The position numbers and the translations under genes are program-made. The notes under the pieces are model-generated. The model did no database searches and had not been told where the DNA came from. It worked only from the letters and a program-made list of their open reading frames with translations. Below, one piece after another: positions 36,005 through 44,251 of a stretch of DNA of 47,292 nt. Where the stretch lies: the NCBI GenBank assembly GCA_000153745.1, contig DS022288.2:17999-65290 (forward strand). The letters are read 5' to 3'. Numbering within the stretch: the first letter of the stretch is position 1; each line of letters opens with the position of its first letter. Source of the stretch: Rhodobacterales bacterium HTCC2255. GTDB taxonomy: Bacteria; Pseudomonadota; Alphaproteobacteria; Rhodobacterales; Rhodobacteraceae.

Positions 36005-36346
36005 TCAGCGCTTTCTAACTGGTTTATATTGCGTTGCACAATATCCCCGTGTAACGTCCTTAGAGCGAAGTGCACCATGCTTAGTTTTACGTCCACTAAC
36101 ACGCGCTCGCCAATTATTAAATGTTTTACGCTTAATACTTGCTCGCATGAGATTGATTACCTGAGGCTCTGTTAACCCAAATAACGCTTCAATGGCTTCA
36201 AATGGCGTGCGATCTTCCCATGCCATCTCAATAATTCGTGAGCGAGTTTCTTCATCAAGTTTATCTTTGCGAATTGATGAAACATCTTGTTTTACTGACT
36301 TTAACTTAGCCGAAGCATGCTTAGGTGTTCTTGGTGTATCTAACAT
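36005..36346 (-). CDS. TIGR03643 / DUF2805 family protein
   Basis: A 113-residue basic protein. The family core is well kept: RIIEMAWEDRTPFEAIEALF, GLTEPQVINLMRASIKRKTF, NNWRARVSGRKTKH. It ends GYCATQYKPVRKR. The pattern suggests a small helix-turn-helix-like fold, but the function is unknown. In other bacteria this family often lies near photolyase/cryptochrome genes; none is seen here. It lies downstream of the FAN1-exonuclease gene on the same strand (38-base gap) and is convergent with the D-lactate dehydrogenase gene. Confidence 0.85.
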   Translation of the reverse strand: MLDTPRTPKHASAKLKSVKQDVSSIRKDKLDEETRSRIIEMAWEDRTPFEAIEALFGLTEPQVINLMRASIKRKTFNNWRARVSGRKTKHGALRSKDVTRGYCATQYKPVRKR

Positions 36347-36384
36347 AGGTATCTTGGTGTAATTTTATCTACTTATTACTACGG

Positions 36385-37326
36385 TTATAATTCAGAAATA
36401 GATTGCTCTGCCAAACGATGTTCATTAATAATAGTCAATAATTCATTCGCCGCAATAGCATCCGACATTGCACGGTGATGACGTGACATCTCAATCCCAA
36501 AATGTCGTGTCAAATTCGCCAGTGAATAAGACGCTAGGCCAGGTCTGGCTTTGCGCATTTCTCTAACCGTACACAGTTTTGCACGACTAAAATGCCGCTC
36601 TAACCGAGTGAATTCTTGTTTAATGAAGCCATAATCAAAATTCACATTATGCGCGACAAAAACACAGCCTTTGGTAAATTGTGCGACCTCGTCTGCCACC
36701 TCAGCAAAAATAGGCGCATTGCTCACCATAACATCATCAATTCCGGTTAACGCAGTAATATTTCGGGGGATCCTTCGTTTCGGGTTAAGTAAAGTCTGAT
36801 ACTCATCTACTACTTGTCCATTAATCACTTTGACCATGCCAATCTCAGTGATTTTATGACTCGTAGCTCGTCCGCCTGTCGTTTCAATATCCACAACAAC
36901 ATATGGCTGCATGGGATTAACTCCCCATGACACCGTTGTAATACCTACTGAAATCCCCGCTTTGGATAACATGCTCAGGGTGAGTAATTGGTTTTTACGG
37001 ACGCTATCTCCGGTTGCTTTGATCTCTTCAAAGCGCACTTGCTGGTTATCAATCACCATTATGTCAGGAAAGCCGTCGCTATACATTGCATAATCCTGTG
37101 CCATCGCTTTTAGCACGTTACCGAGCGACGCCGCCTTGGCATGTTCGATAAAGAGGACCAACCGCTTTAATATTTGTTTATGCCAACGAAAGATACCATT
37201 AGGCTCACCATAATGCGCAGTGGCTTGGGCGATAATGTGTTGTTTAAGCGCATCCATCGTCTCACATTGAATCAATAATGCCTCTACCCGTTCAGTTTGA
37301 TCATGGTATAAATTATTATGACGCAA
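36385..37326 (-). CDS. VRR-NUC nuclease plus DEDDh exonuclease domains (C-terminal piece of a frameshifted FAN1 fusion)
   Basis: A 313-residue frame starting at a poor TTG. Residues 40-135 form a VRR-NUC domain: GEPNGIFRW, catalytic P87-D88 (DGFPDIMV) and E101-x-K103 (FEEIKATGD), then KNQL and GISVGITTVSWG. From 141 to the end is a DnaQ-like DEDDh exonuclease with D146 and E148 (VVDIETTGG), D231 (AHNVNFDYGFI), H284 and D289 (HHRAMSDA). The VRR-NUC part is the missing end of the FAN1-like protein encoded directly upstream in another frame. Joining them by restoring one base at 37333-37335 gives RPLSLRHNNLYHDQTE, which fits FAN1. All active-site residues are present, so the loss of frame looks recent or may be a sequence error. 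Confidence 0.85.
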   Translation of the reverse strand: MRHNNLYHDQTERVEALLIQCETMDALKQHIIAQATAHYGEPNGIFRWHKQILKRLVLFIEHAKAASLGNVLKAMAQDYAMYSDGFPDIMVIDNQQVRFEEIKATGDSVRKNQLLTLSMLSKAGISVGITTVSWGVNPMQPYVVVDIETTGGRATSHKITEIGMVKVINGQVVDEYQTLLNPKRRIPRNITALTGIDDVMVSNAPIFAEVADEVAQFTKGCVFVAHNVNFDYGFIKQEFTRLERHFSRAKLCTVREMRKARPGLASYSLANLTRHFGIEMSRHHRAMSDAIAANELLTIINEHRLAEQSISEL

Positions 37327-38549
37327 TGATAAGGGCGCCAGTCAAATTCATTACCCACTGCAAATGCAGGATCAAATATAATGTCCCAAAACATCAAACC
37401 AAATAAACCCGGCCATAATTCGTTTTCAGTACGTAATGCTTGGATCCCACTCGCTTGGTAGTGATCAACTGTCGCGGCTTCCACTCGATGTTTATGGACT
37501 TCATCAAGTACCAACTGACGAGCACTATTACGTAGCATATCTGTCATGACACTGGTCCGTTTTTTTTGGTATTTACGTGCTAAAAAATCCTCAGCAAACG
37601 CCAATATATGTGAATTATCAGGCTGCTCAATAATCGCTTCTAATTGTTGTTTAACCTGCTCTTTATCAGCGTGCTGATACCGTATACGCAAAGCTTTTTC
37701 TTGAGCCTCGGGTAGCTCAGAGGCATCTAATATCGGTAATACTGTTTGCCAATCACTTTTTAGTTGTAATTGATACTTGGCGTATAACCATAAATATTCG
37801 TTACGCTTTTGTCGCGCAAGTGTGCCGTGTGCATCGGGCAAGGTATCGATACACAACGTAGGCTGTTGCGCGATTCGTCCAAGTTTGTGAATGCGTTTTA
37901 ATTCACTTAGCGCAGATGCATAGAAATATGTCGACGTCGCTTCATTGAGAGAAGCAAACCTGGCTTGCATTTGAGCTACTTTTTTACGTGTCCTCATCAC
38001 GCCTAAATCACGCATTGAAAACTGATTAAGGCGGCTACCCACATTCCCAAAAAACAAGAAAAGTAGATAATCGATGATCGTATCTACTTGGCGATACACA
38101 TATTGATGAAATATGGCATGCTCAGACACCAGAGCAAATGTTAAATGCGCTTGTGCTAAAGATAACAATTGCGCTTTAGAAGCACTGCTTAGCACATTAT
38201 CCACATCATGATCACGCAATAAAACCAATAACTTTGGCTTTGTCAGTTGCTCAAGCCATTCAAGGAAATGGGTTGCAGGGATCTGAGTTAGCCATTGTTT
38301 ATCAAAGCAAACTTGCAAAGCATGCTCTGGGTCAGGGATTTCATCGTATCGTAATGAAGCACTGTCGATAAACGGTGATTTACGGTTTAAACTGCGCGCT
38401 AAAGTACACTGGACATGATGTGGTTGCTGTTTAAATACCTCAATAAATGCCCAATGCTGCTCTTCCAATAGCACTTCGCAACTACCACTGATAAAGCCTA
38501 AACATTCATGCAAGTGTTCTAAATAATAATAAGTAGGTAAATCTTTCAT
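37284..38549 (-). CDS. FAN1-like structure-specific nuclease, N-terminal part (frameshifted)
   Basis: A 421-residue frame matching the N-terminal and helical domains of bacterial FAN1. It has YYYLEHLHECLGFI at the start, TLARSLNRKSPFIDSASLRYDEI, and the pre-nuclease block TENELWPGLFGLMFWDIIFD. FAN1 is an interstrand-crosslink repair nuclease that trims DNA 5'-3' from flaps. After EFDWRP the frame leaves the family and runs 15 codons to a stop (YHCVIIIYTMIKLNG). The VRR-NUC catalytic domain continues in the -1 frame in the next ORF. Alone, this piece lacks the nuclease site and should be inactive. The ATG at 38549 is consistent with the family start. Confidence 0.85.
   Translation of the reverse strand: MKDLPTYYYLEHLHECLGFISGSCEVLLEEQHWAFIEVFKQQPHHVQCTLARSLNRKSPFIDSASLRYDEIPDPEHALQVCFDKQWLTQIPATHFLEWLEQLTKPKLLVLLRDHDVDNVLSSASKAQLLSLAQAHLTFALVSEHAIFHQYVYRQVDTIIDYLLFLFFGNVGSRLNQFSMRDLGVMRTRKKVAQMQARFASLNEATSTYFYASALSELKRIHKLGRIAQQPTLCIDTLPDAHGTLARQKRNEYLWLYAKYQLQLKSDWQTVLPILDASELPEAQEKALRIRYQHADKEQVKQQLEAIIEQPDNSHILAFAEDFLARKYQKKRTSVMTDMLRNSARQLVLDEVHKHRVEAATVDHYQASGIQALRTENELWPGLFGLMFWDIIFDPAFAVGNEFDWRPYHCVIIIYTMIKLNG
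37333..37335 (-). other. Frameshift site in the FAN1-exonuclease gene
   Basis: The GGG (CCC on the coding strand) falls where the upstream frame stops resembling FAN1 and the downstream frame starts. One extra C would read cgc-ccc-tta and restore a single protein of about 735 residues. No X-XXY-YYZ slippery heptamer is found at the junction, so programmed -1 frameshifting is unlikely. Confidence 0.7.
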
Positions 38550-38685
38550 ACCAAACAGTGTATATACATACAGCTTTTTTGTAAAATCATTGCACTATTT
38601 AGTTTTTTTCAGTGTACATAAACAATCTTTTTTCTGATTCGTTGCGTAAGTATAATCATCTTCAATTAATAAGTGACTCGCCCCA

Positions 38686-38877
38686 ATGAGCCTAACGGAA
38701 CCTAAAACGTTTGAATGTCCATATTGTATGGTAATTAACGATGTGGATGTTGATATTGACAATGATGTTGGGCAACAACAAATCGTTGATTGCCAAATTT
38801 GCTGTTCACCGATAGAGTTATTGATTCAAGATTCAGGCTGGGGTTTAGAAATGATTGCCAAGAGGGATGACGAATAA
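38686..38877 (+). CDS. CPXCG motif-containing cysteine-rich protein
   Basis: A 63-residue protein with two cysteine pairs, FECPYCMVINDVDVDID and VDCQICCSPIEL, forming a likely zinc ribbon, followed by an acidic end. The family motif is CPxCG; here the first pair is CPYC followed by methionine rather than glycine. Function unknown. A TATAAT at 38651-38656 may be its -10 box. Its stop overlaps the next ATG by one base (TAATG), so it is translationally coupled to the flavin reductase-like gene. Confidence 0.85.
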   Translation: MSLTEPKTFECPYCMVINDVDVDIDNDVGQQQIVDCQICCSPIELLIQDSGWGLEMIAKRDDE

Positions 38878-39509
38878 TGCACTTTAATGCTTGCGATATC
38901 AGCAACATGGAACAGCGCTATCGTGCTAACTTCATCAACACGTTATCCGGTTTTAAAAGTGCTAACTTAATTGGATCCGTTAATGCTGCAGGGCAACACA
39001 ACTTAGCGATTGTCAGTTCCGTTTTCCATATTGGCGCACACCCACCTCTAATAGGGATGATAATGCGTCCACATACTGTCCCGCGCGATACGCTTCAAAA
39101 TATCAAAGACACTGGTGTATATACGATTAATCATGTCCACAGTGATTTTGTAAAGGCCGCCCACCATACTTCAGCTCGTTTCCCTGAAGAGGTCAGTGAA
39201 TTTGAAGAAGTTGGATTAACTCCTTGGTTCAGTGCAACGCATAAAGCCCCATTTGTACAAGAATCTCGAGTGAAAATCGCCTTAGAAGTCCAAGACATTC
39301 AACTTTTAGCGCTGAATCAAACCGAGCTAGTGATTGGCCAAGTGGTTGAAGTTGTTGTCGATGAGCAGAGTATCGCTGAAGACGGATACATCGATCTTGA
39401 ATCATTAGGAAGTGCCACTATCTCCGGTTTAGATAGTTACCATCAAACACAACGAATTTCCCGATATGGATATGCAAAAGCAGGTGAACCTGTTACAAAG
39501 ATAAAATAG
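38877..39509 (+). CDS. Flavin reductase-like FMN-binding protein
   Basis: A 210-residue protein of the flavin_reduct split-barrel family. Recognisable parts are FKSANLIGSVNAAGQHNLAI, VSSVFHIGAHPPLIGMIMRP with DTLQNIKDTGVYTINHV, and late GLDSYHQTQRISRYGYAKAG. It is the flavoredoxin-like branch that binds FMN; partner oxidoreductase unknown. It overlaps the preceding CPXCG gene by one base and forms an operon with it. A small membrane protein gene follows after 13 bases. Confidence 0.88.
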   Translation: MHFNACDISNMEQRYRANFINTLSGFKSANLIGSVNAAGQHNLAIVSSVFHIGAHPPLIGMIMRPHTVPRDTLQNIKDTGVYTINHVHSDFVKAAHHTSARFPEEVSEFEEVGLTPWFSATHKAPFVQESRVKIALEVQDIQLLALNQTELVIGQVVEVVVDEQSIAEDGYIDLESLGSATISGLDSYHQTQRISRYGYAKAGEPVTKIK

Positions 39510-39522
39510 TGAGAACGCTTAT

Positions 39523-39720
39523 ATGAACCCAGCACTGGATCCGAACTTTGACCAATTATTAATTATTTGCGGTATTATTAGTGTCATTGTAATTGCATTT
39601 GTTTTGTTCGTGATCAAACTACCAGATGAAGAAATCCGGTATGATGAAAAAGATACAACGTCAAAAAATATATCTAAACCTAATTGCAGTCGTTCACAAA
39701 ACGAAGATGAAGAGTTTTAA
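39523..39720 (+). CDS. Small single-pass membrane protein, unknown function
   Basis: A 65-residue protein with a hydrophobic segment at about 12-32 (LLIICGIISVIVIAFVLFVI), then a charged cytoplasmic or periplasmic tail (PDEEIRYDEKDTT) ending in NEDEEF. I recognise no family. GAGAA lies before the ATG. It is 13 bases behind the flavin reductase gene and 36 bases before the HiPIP gene, so it probably belongs to the same transcript. Confidence 0.65.
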   Translation: MNPALDPNFDQLLIICGIISVIVIAFVLFVIKLPDEEIRYDEKDTTSKNISKPNCSRSQNEDEEF

Positions 39721-39756
39721 TTTAATCCATATAGAATGAGAAACTAAGGAAGCATA

Positions 39757-40044
39757 ATGAAAGATATTAAACGCCGTGACTTTTTAAAATTATCAGGTGG
39801 TGCACTAATTGGTATGACACTTGGTTCAGTATCATTACGCGCTGCTGCAGAGGAACTTGATCCTTCAGACCCAACTGCCGCAGCATTAAAATATGCGAAA
39901 GTATCACCTGTCGAAGGTGCATACTGTGAAAACTGCATGTTTGTGCAAGGAGAAGACGGCCAAGAACTTCGACCTTGTGCAATTTTCCCAGGCAAACAAG
40001 TAGCGGCAAAAGGCTGGTGTTCTGCCTGGGCGAAGAAAGCATAA
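39757..40044 (+). CDS. High-potential iron-sulfur protein (HiPIP), Tat-exported
   Basis: A 95-residue precursor of a small periplasmic electron carrier holding one [4Fe-4S] cluster. A twin-arginine signal (R6-R7 in KRRDFLKLSGGALIGM) ends near RAAAEE (about 32). Cluster ligands are C57, C60, C74 and C88 in YCENCMFVQG, RPCAIFPGK and KGWCSAW, with the correct HiPIP spacing. Such proteins carry electrons from the bc1 complex to terminal acceptors, but no partner is encoded nearby. The ATG is preceded by AAGGAAG. A hairpin follows the stop. Confidence 0.95.
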   Translation: MKDIKRRDFLKLSGGALIGMTLGSVSLRAAAEELDPSDPTAAALKYAKVSPVEGAYCENCMFVQGEDGQELRPCAIFPGKQVAAKGWCSAWAKKA

Positions 40045-40070
40045 TTACATAAAATATGAGAGTTAATCGT

Positions 40071-40112
40071 TAGAATAAGAGATGAAACACGCTCTTATTC
40101 TACGTCGCTTTT
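40071..40112 (+). terminator. Intrinsic terminator after the HiPIP gene
   Basis: An 11-bp perfect stem, TAGAATAAGAG (40071-40081) with CTCTTATTCTA (40092-40102), is followed by CGTCGCTTTTTC. It ends the CPXCG-to-HiPIP gene group. The rest of the gap to 40254 shows nothing recognisable. Confidence 0.7.
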
Positions 40113-40254
40113 TCATTCAAATAATGTAAGGCCATTAACTGTTCTGTTATCCAAAGGCCTAATATATACCTCATCTTTGCCCAGCACATTATGATAAGAT
40201 TGGTGTGATAATTAATCTATTCAAAGAATAAACATATTTCCTTTAGGTGAACCT

Positions 40255-41757
40255 ATGTCAAACACCCTATATACGCTGATTTTTTTATTGCTTACACTTT
40301 CATGCATTGGCAAAGTCTTAGCGACTGAGCAACCTGTTGCTACCGATCCTGAAGCACGTATGAGTATCACTCAACATAGTGCAAAGTTTAATGGTAAAAC
40401 CGTGAAATACTCGGTCCACGCTGGCGATCATTTTTTATATGATGAGCACCGCACTCCTAAAGCCAACATATACTCAACCGCGTATTTTGCTGATCAACAA
40501 ACTTCCTCTGAACGTCCAATATTATTTATCTTTAATGGCGGGCCTGGCTCTTCAAGTGTCTGGTTACATATGGGGGTATTTGGCCCTAAACGTGTTGTCT
40601 TGCCAAGTAATGCAGAACCTGTCGGTGCGCCGCCTTACGATTTGGCTCATAATCCTCTTAGTTTAATCGACATAGCAGACATGGTATTTATTGACCCTGT
40701 AGGTACTGGCTACTCTCACCCTTTAGGCAAATACCAAGGAAAAGACTTTTGGGGCGTCAAAGAAGATGCTGTCGTAATGGCCGATTTTGTCAGGGCGTTT
40801 ACCCGTCAACATAATTTATTTAATCGACCAAAATATCTCGTGGGTGAAAGTTATGGCACCACTCGCGCTGGCGCAATGGTTAAAGAGCTCCAAGAAGGCT
40901 GGGGAACATTTGATTTATCAGGCGTGATGCTCATCTCGTCGATTGTAGATTTTCAAACCGGTGATTTTAATGTAGGTAATGATTTACCTTTTATTACGTT
41001 CTTACCCACTTATGCCGCCACTGCTTGGTATCACAATGCGATTGATCGCAGCCAATTTGCAAACCTTGAGGCCTTTCTTCAGGAAGTCCGCGACTTCGCT
41101 CTGGGAGAATACGCAACGGTTCTACTTAAAGGTAGTTTGGCTTCTGAGGCTGAACGTGAGTCGGTGTTATTGCAACTTAAGCGTATGACGGGTTTAAGTA
41201 AAGCATTTTTAACCCGCGCCAATTTACGCATTAATGAATTTCAATTCATGAAAGAATTAAAGCGTGATGAAGGACTCGCCGTGGGACGTTTAGATAGTCG
41301 ATACTTAGGTAAAGAGAGTGATTTAAATGCCGAACGTTTTGAGGCTGATCCTTCTGGATACGCTATCGATGGCGCATACACTGCATTAATCAATCATTAC
41401 ATGCGCACCGAACTAAACGTTAAGCGTAATGCTCAATATCATATTTTAAGTGGTCAGGTCTTCAGTAACTGGAATTGGTTGTATGAGCGCAGTGCCCGCA
41501 GCCAAGGATTTTTAAATGTGACGCCTTTTATCGCTAAAGCGATGCGACAAAACAAAGATTTTCGTGTCTTTGTTGGCAATGGTTATTATGACCTTGCGAC
41601 TCCATTTTTCGCCACAGAACATTCTATGAACCATAATGGTATAGATCCGTCTCGGGTCACTATGAAATATTATGAAGCCGGTCACATGATGTATATTCAT
41701 GAACCTTCTTTAATTGCTATCGTGAACGATATGCGTCAATTTTTACAGGCACAATAA
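40255..41757 (+). CDS. S10 family serine carboxypeptidase
   Basis: A 500-residue exported peptidase. Signal peptide about 1-23 ([16 protein letters not shown]). Family S10 motifs: oxyanion-site FNGGPGSSS (93-101), nucleophile S199 in [12 protein letters not shown]446 in [10 protein letters not shown], and H477 in [11 protein letters not shown]. Catalytic triad is complete. It should remove C-terminal residues from peptides in the periplasm or outside the cell. The next gene, prmA, starts one base after its stop, an uncommon pairing that probably means shared transcription. Confidence 0.93.
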   Translation: MSNTLYTLIFLLLTLSCIGKVLATEQPVATDPEARMSITQHSAKFNGKTVKYSVHAGDHFLYDEHRTPKANIYSTAYFADQQTSSERPILFIFNGGPGSSSVWLHMGVFGPKRVVLPSNAEPVGAPPYDLAHNPLSLIDIADMVFIDPVGTGYSHPLGKYQGKDFWGVKEDAVVMADFVRAFTRQHNLFNRPKYLVGESYGTTRAGAMVKELQEGWGTFDLSGVMLISSIVDFQTGDFNVGNDLPFITFLPTYAATAWYHNAIDRSQFANLEAFLQEVRDFALGEYATVLLKGSLASEAERESVLLQLKRMTGLSKAFLTRANLRINEFQFMKELKRDEGLAVGRLDSRYLGKESDLNAERFEADPSGYAIDGAYTALINHYMRTELNVKRNAQYHILSGQVFSNWNWLYERSARSQGFLNVTPFIAKAMRQNKDFRVFVGNGYYDLATPFFATEHSMNHNGIDPSRVTMKYYEAGHMMYIHEPSLIAIVNDMRQFLQAQ

Positions 41758-41758
41758 C

Positions 41759-42637
41759 GTGGCATATATCCAACTTAAAATTAATATGATTGCAGAATAC
41801 GCTGAAGCGCTTGGTGATATGCTATCAGGTAATGGCGCTCAAGCTGTCACATTCTTAGATGCAAAAGACACTCCGATGTATGAACCGAAGCCAGGGGAAG
41901 TAATGCTGTGGCCTGACACTCAAGTCATTGGATTATTTGATGCCGCGGATGATATGCAGGGAATTATTGAACGACTGGCACAATCTAAGCTACTTAAAGA
42001 CGAATTTGTATATGTCCTTGACCCACTCGAAGATAAAGATTGGGAGCGTGAATGGATGGACAATTTCCACGCTATGCGTTTTGGTGAGCGTCTATGGGTA
42101 TGCCCTTCATGGCGTGAAATTCCCGAACCTGATGCGGTCAATGTGATGCTCGATCCGGGGCTGGCATTTGGTACCGGGACACACGCAACTACAGCGTTAT
42201 GCTTACGTTGGTTAGATAGTTTGTCCCTTTCAGGAGCAAAAGTACTCGATTTTGGATGTGGTAGCGGGATTTTAGGTATTGCGGCTTTAAAATTAGGTGC
42301 TGCGGACATGTTAGGTATTGATATTGATCCACAAGCTTTACAAGCCACTGAAGCGAACGCTCAACGTAATGGTGTCGCAGATAAACTTACCCTTGCATTA
42401 CCAAAAGATGATACTCAATACCTGGCTGATATCGTATGTGCCAATATCCTTGCTGCGCCACTTCGTGAGCTAAGAGAGGTCATCAGTGGATATTGTAAAC
42501 AAGGCGGACAAATTATCCTGTCAGGTATATTAGTCGAACAAGCAGCAGAAATCGCCGATCTTTACCGAGCTGACTTTTCCATCAATGACATCGTTGTGGA
42601 AGGTGATTGGGCAAGTATTAGCGGCACCAAGCTCTAG
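41759..42637 (+). CDS. prmA: Ribosomal protein L11 methyltransferase PrmA
   Basis: Trimethylates several amino groups of ribosomal protein L11 using SAM. The N-terminal recognition domain starts MAYIQLKIN. The central linker and the catalytic site have [15 protein letters not shown] (131-145), SAM motif VLDFGCGSG (162-170), and [12 protein letters not shown]. The length of 292 residues is usual. The start is GTG at 41759, one base after the peptidase stop; the family alignment supports it. It is followed by dusB-fis after 184 bases. Confidence 0.96.
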   Translation: MAYIQLKINMIAEYAEALGDMLSGNGAQAVTFLDAKDTPMYEPKPGEVMLWPDTQVIGLFDAADDMQGIIERLAQSKLLKDEFVYVLDPLEDKDWEREWMDNFHAMRFGERLWVCPSWREIPEPDAVNVMLDPGLAFGTGTHATTALCLRWLDSLSLSGAKVLDFGCGSGILGIAALKLGAADMLGIDIDPQALQATEANAQRNGVADKLTLALPKDDTQYLADIVCANILAAPLRELREVISGYCKQGGQIILSGILVEQAAEIADLYRADFSINDIVVEGDWASISGTKL

Positions 42638-42693
42638 TTATTTACTTTCATACATGTCAAGTAAAAAAATTACATTTTGATTAAAAAATAGTC

Positions 42694-42722
42694 TTTTCAA
42701 ATAACTCAAAAAGGCGTAATAT
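42694..42722 (+). promoter_or_regulatory. Candidate stringent-type promoter of dusB-fis
   Basis: TTTTCA (42694-42699) and TAATAT (42717-42722) are 17 bases apart, followed by TGCGCTCC. A GC-rich discriminator and a likely start at C are features known for the fis promoter of E. coli. The leader to the dusB start would be about 95 bases. Confidence 0.45.
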
Positions 42723-42821
42723 TGCGCTCCTTTGACGAATTCCAGGTTATTAATTGCACAATATGCGTGTTTTTTATGCATGTTGCGATTATTTTTTTTG
42801 GTTAAGTACATGAGGTCGTAG

Positions 42822-43823
42822 TTGAACTCTCCTATTCAAATTGGTGCTTATTCACTAGAAAATAACTTGATGTTAGCACCTATGGCAGGTGTAACTGATA
42901 GGCCTTTTCGTCAAATGTGCAAACAGATGGGCGCAGGTTTAGTGGTTTCAGAGATGCTCTCGAGTAACCCTAAGGTTTGGCATACTGAAAAGTCAAAAAT
43001 GCGTATGGACCATACTGGGGAACATGGAGTTCGTTCCGTTCAAATAGCGGGCTCTGACCCGAATCTCATGGCTGAGGCTGCACAATTTAATGTCAATAAC
43101 GGTGCGCAAATCATCGATATCAACATGGGTTGTCCAGCAAAGAAAGTAAATAAAAAAATGGCAGGCTCTGCGTTACTGCAGTATCCAGAAATCGTAGAAG
43201 AAATTCTCGATGCTGTTGTTAATAGTGTAGATGTGCCAGTGACACTAAAAATACGAACTGGTTGGGATACGGATAATCGAAACGGTGTGCAAATTGCTAA
43301 ACTTGCACAACAGTACAATATCCAATCCTTAGCAGTACATGGCCGAACCAAAGCCTGTATGTATAAAGGTAATGCTGAATACGATACGATCCGTGCAATT
43401 AAACGTGCGGTGGAAATCCCAGTCATTGCTAATGGTGATATTACGACACCAGAAAAAGCGAAATATGTTTTGCAACACACCAATGCTGACGGATTAATGA
43501 TAGGTCGTGGAGCCCAAGGAAACCCTTGGATTTTCCGTGAGATTTTACATTATTTAGAGCATGGTGAGCGTTTACCTGAACCAGAGCTAACCGAACAATG
43601 CACTGTCATGTTGGAACATGTGTCCAATGTCCACAAATTTTATGGTGGAATTAGTGGTGTAAGAATTGCTCGAAAGCATGTGGGTTGGTATATCGCTAAA
43701 TATGATCAAGGAAGAAGTTTTCGTGAACACTTCAACGGTATTGATGATGCTGCAGAGCAGCTAGATGCACTAGAAATGTTCTATTCACGACTTCATAAGA
43801 AATTAGTTTCTTCAGTCGCTTAA
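42822..43823 (+). CDS. dusB: tRNA-dihydrouridine synthase B
   Basis: FMN enzyme that reduces uridine to dihydrouridine in tRNA. The TIM-barrel start has LMLAPMAGVTDRPFR (17-30), catalytic C104 in NMGCPAKKVNKKMAGSALL, and VHGRTKACMYKG and GLMIGRGAQGNPWIF later on. The length of 333 residues is standard. The start is a TTG at 42822 with GAGGT at 6 bases; the ATG at 42810 runs into a stop at once. It is co-transcribed with fis (28-base gap), the classic dusB-fis operon. Confidence 0.96.
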   Translation: MNSPIQIGAYSLENNLMLAPMAGVTDRPFRQMCKQMGAGLVVSEMLSSNPKVWHTEKSKMRMDHTGEHGVRSVQIAGSDPNLMAEAAQFNVNNGAQIIDINMGCPAKKVNKKMAGSALLQYPEIVEEILDAVVNSVDVPVTLKIRTGWDTDNRNGVQIAKLAQQYNIQSLAVHGRTKACMYKGNAEYDTIRAIKRAVEIPVIANGDITTPEKAKYVLQHTNADGLMIGRGAQGNPWIFREILHYLEHGERLPEPELTEQCTVMLEHVSNVHKFYGGISGVRIARKHVGWYIAKYDQGRSFREHFNGIDDAAEQLDALEMFYSRLHKKLVSSVA

Positions 43824-43851
43824 TTGTCTAAAATAATAAAGAGCAGTATAT

Positions 43852-44145
43852 ATGTTTGATCAAAATGCATCGTCACCGTTTACTACTATAGTTACTACCC
43901 CTGCACAAACTACCGCCCAGAAGCCTTTACGCGAGTCAGTAAAACAAGCAGTTAACAAGTATCTTAAGCAGCTAGAAAACACAAATATCGAAACCTTATA
44001 CGATATGGTGTTAAGCGAAGTGGAAGCACCACTACTTGAAGAAGTGATGACCTACACCCGTGGTAATCAGACTAAAGCAGCGAATATGATGGGTATCAAC
44101 CGTGGTACTCTTCGCAAAAAATTAAAGCAATACGGCATGGGCTAG
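43852..44145 (+). CDS. fis: DNA-binding protein Fis
   Basis: Nucleoid protein that bends DNA and activates rRNA and many growth-related promoters; abundant in early exponential phase. The 97 residues compare with 98 in E. coli. The C-terminal HTH (about 70-95) is nearly identical to E. coli, with [20 protein letters not shown] and KLKQYGM. The N-terminal arm ([13 protein letters not shown]) is the region used in recombinase contact. It lies downstream of dusB and before a terminator. Confidence 0.98.
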   Translation: MFDQNASSPFTTIVTTPAQTTAQKPLRESVKQAVNKYLKQLENTNIETLYDMVLSEVEAPLLEEVMTYTRGNQTKAANMMGINRGTLRKKLKQYGMG

Positions 44146-44171
44146 TATTGCAAAGGGGATTCCCCTAAGCT

Positions 44172-44206
44172 AAGAGCACCTTTTGAGGTGCTCTTTTCGT
44201 TTTACC
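44172..44206 (+). terminator. Intrinsic terminator after fis
   Basis: AAGAGCACCT (44172-44181) pairs with AGGTGCTCTT (44186-44195), loop TTTG, followed by TTCGTTTT. A smaller GGGG-ATT-CCCC hairpin precedes it at 44155-44165. Confidence 0.9.
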
Positions 44207-44251
44207 TACGCATAGAATTTTTCACTAAGCACACATAAGAAGTATATTATT

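Noticed and set aside
35918-36175. Plus-strand ORF over the TIGR03643 gene
   Set aside because: It overlaps the D-lactate dehydrogenase stop region and lies antisense to a conserved family gene.
37284-37326. Programmed -1 frameshifting as an explanation for the split FAN1 gene
   Set aside because: No X-XXY-YYZ slippery heptamer is in frame and no strong downstream structure is apparent; a one-base deletion in the C run explains the data more simply.
40767-41188. Alternative-frame ORF 40979-41188 in the peptidase gene
   Set aside because: The S10 frame is complete, with all catalytic motifs in order, so the other frame is incidental.
44206-44251. PurR operator before purH
   Set aside because: No sequence close to the ACGCAAACGTTTGCGT-type palindrome is present in this short gap.
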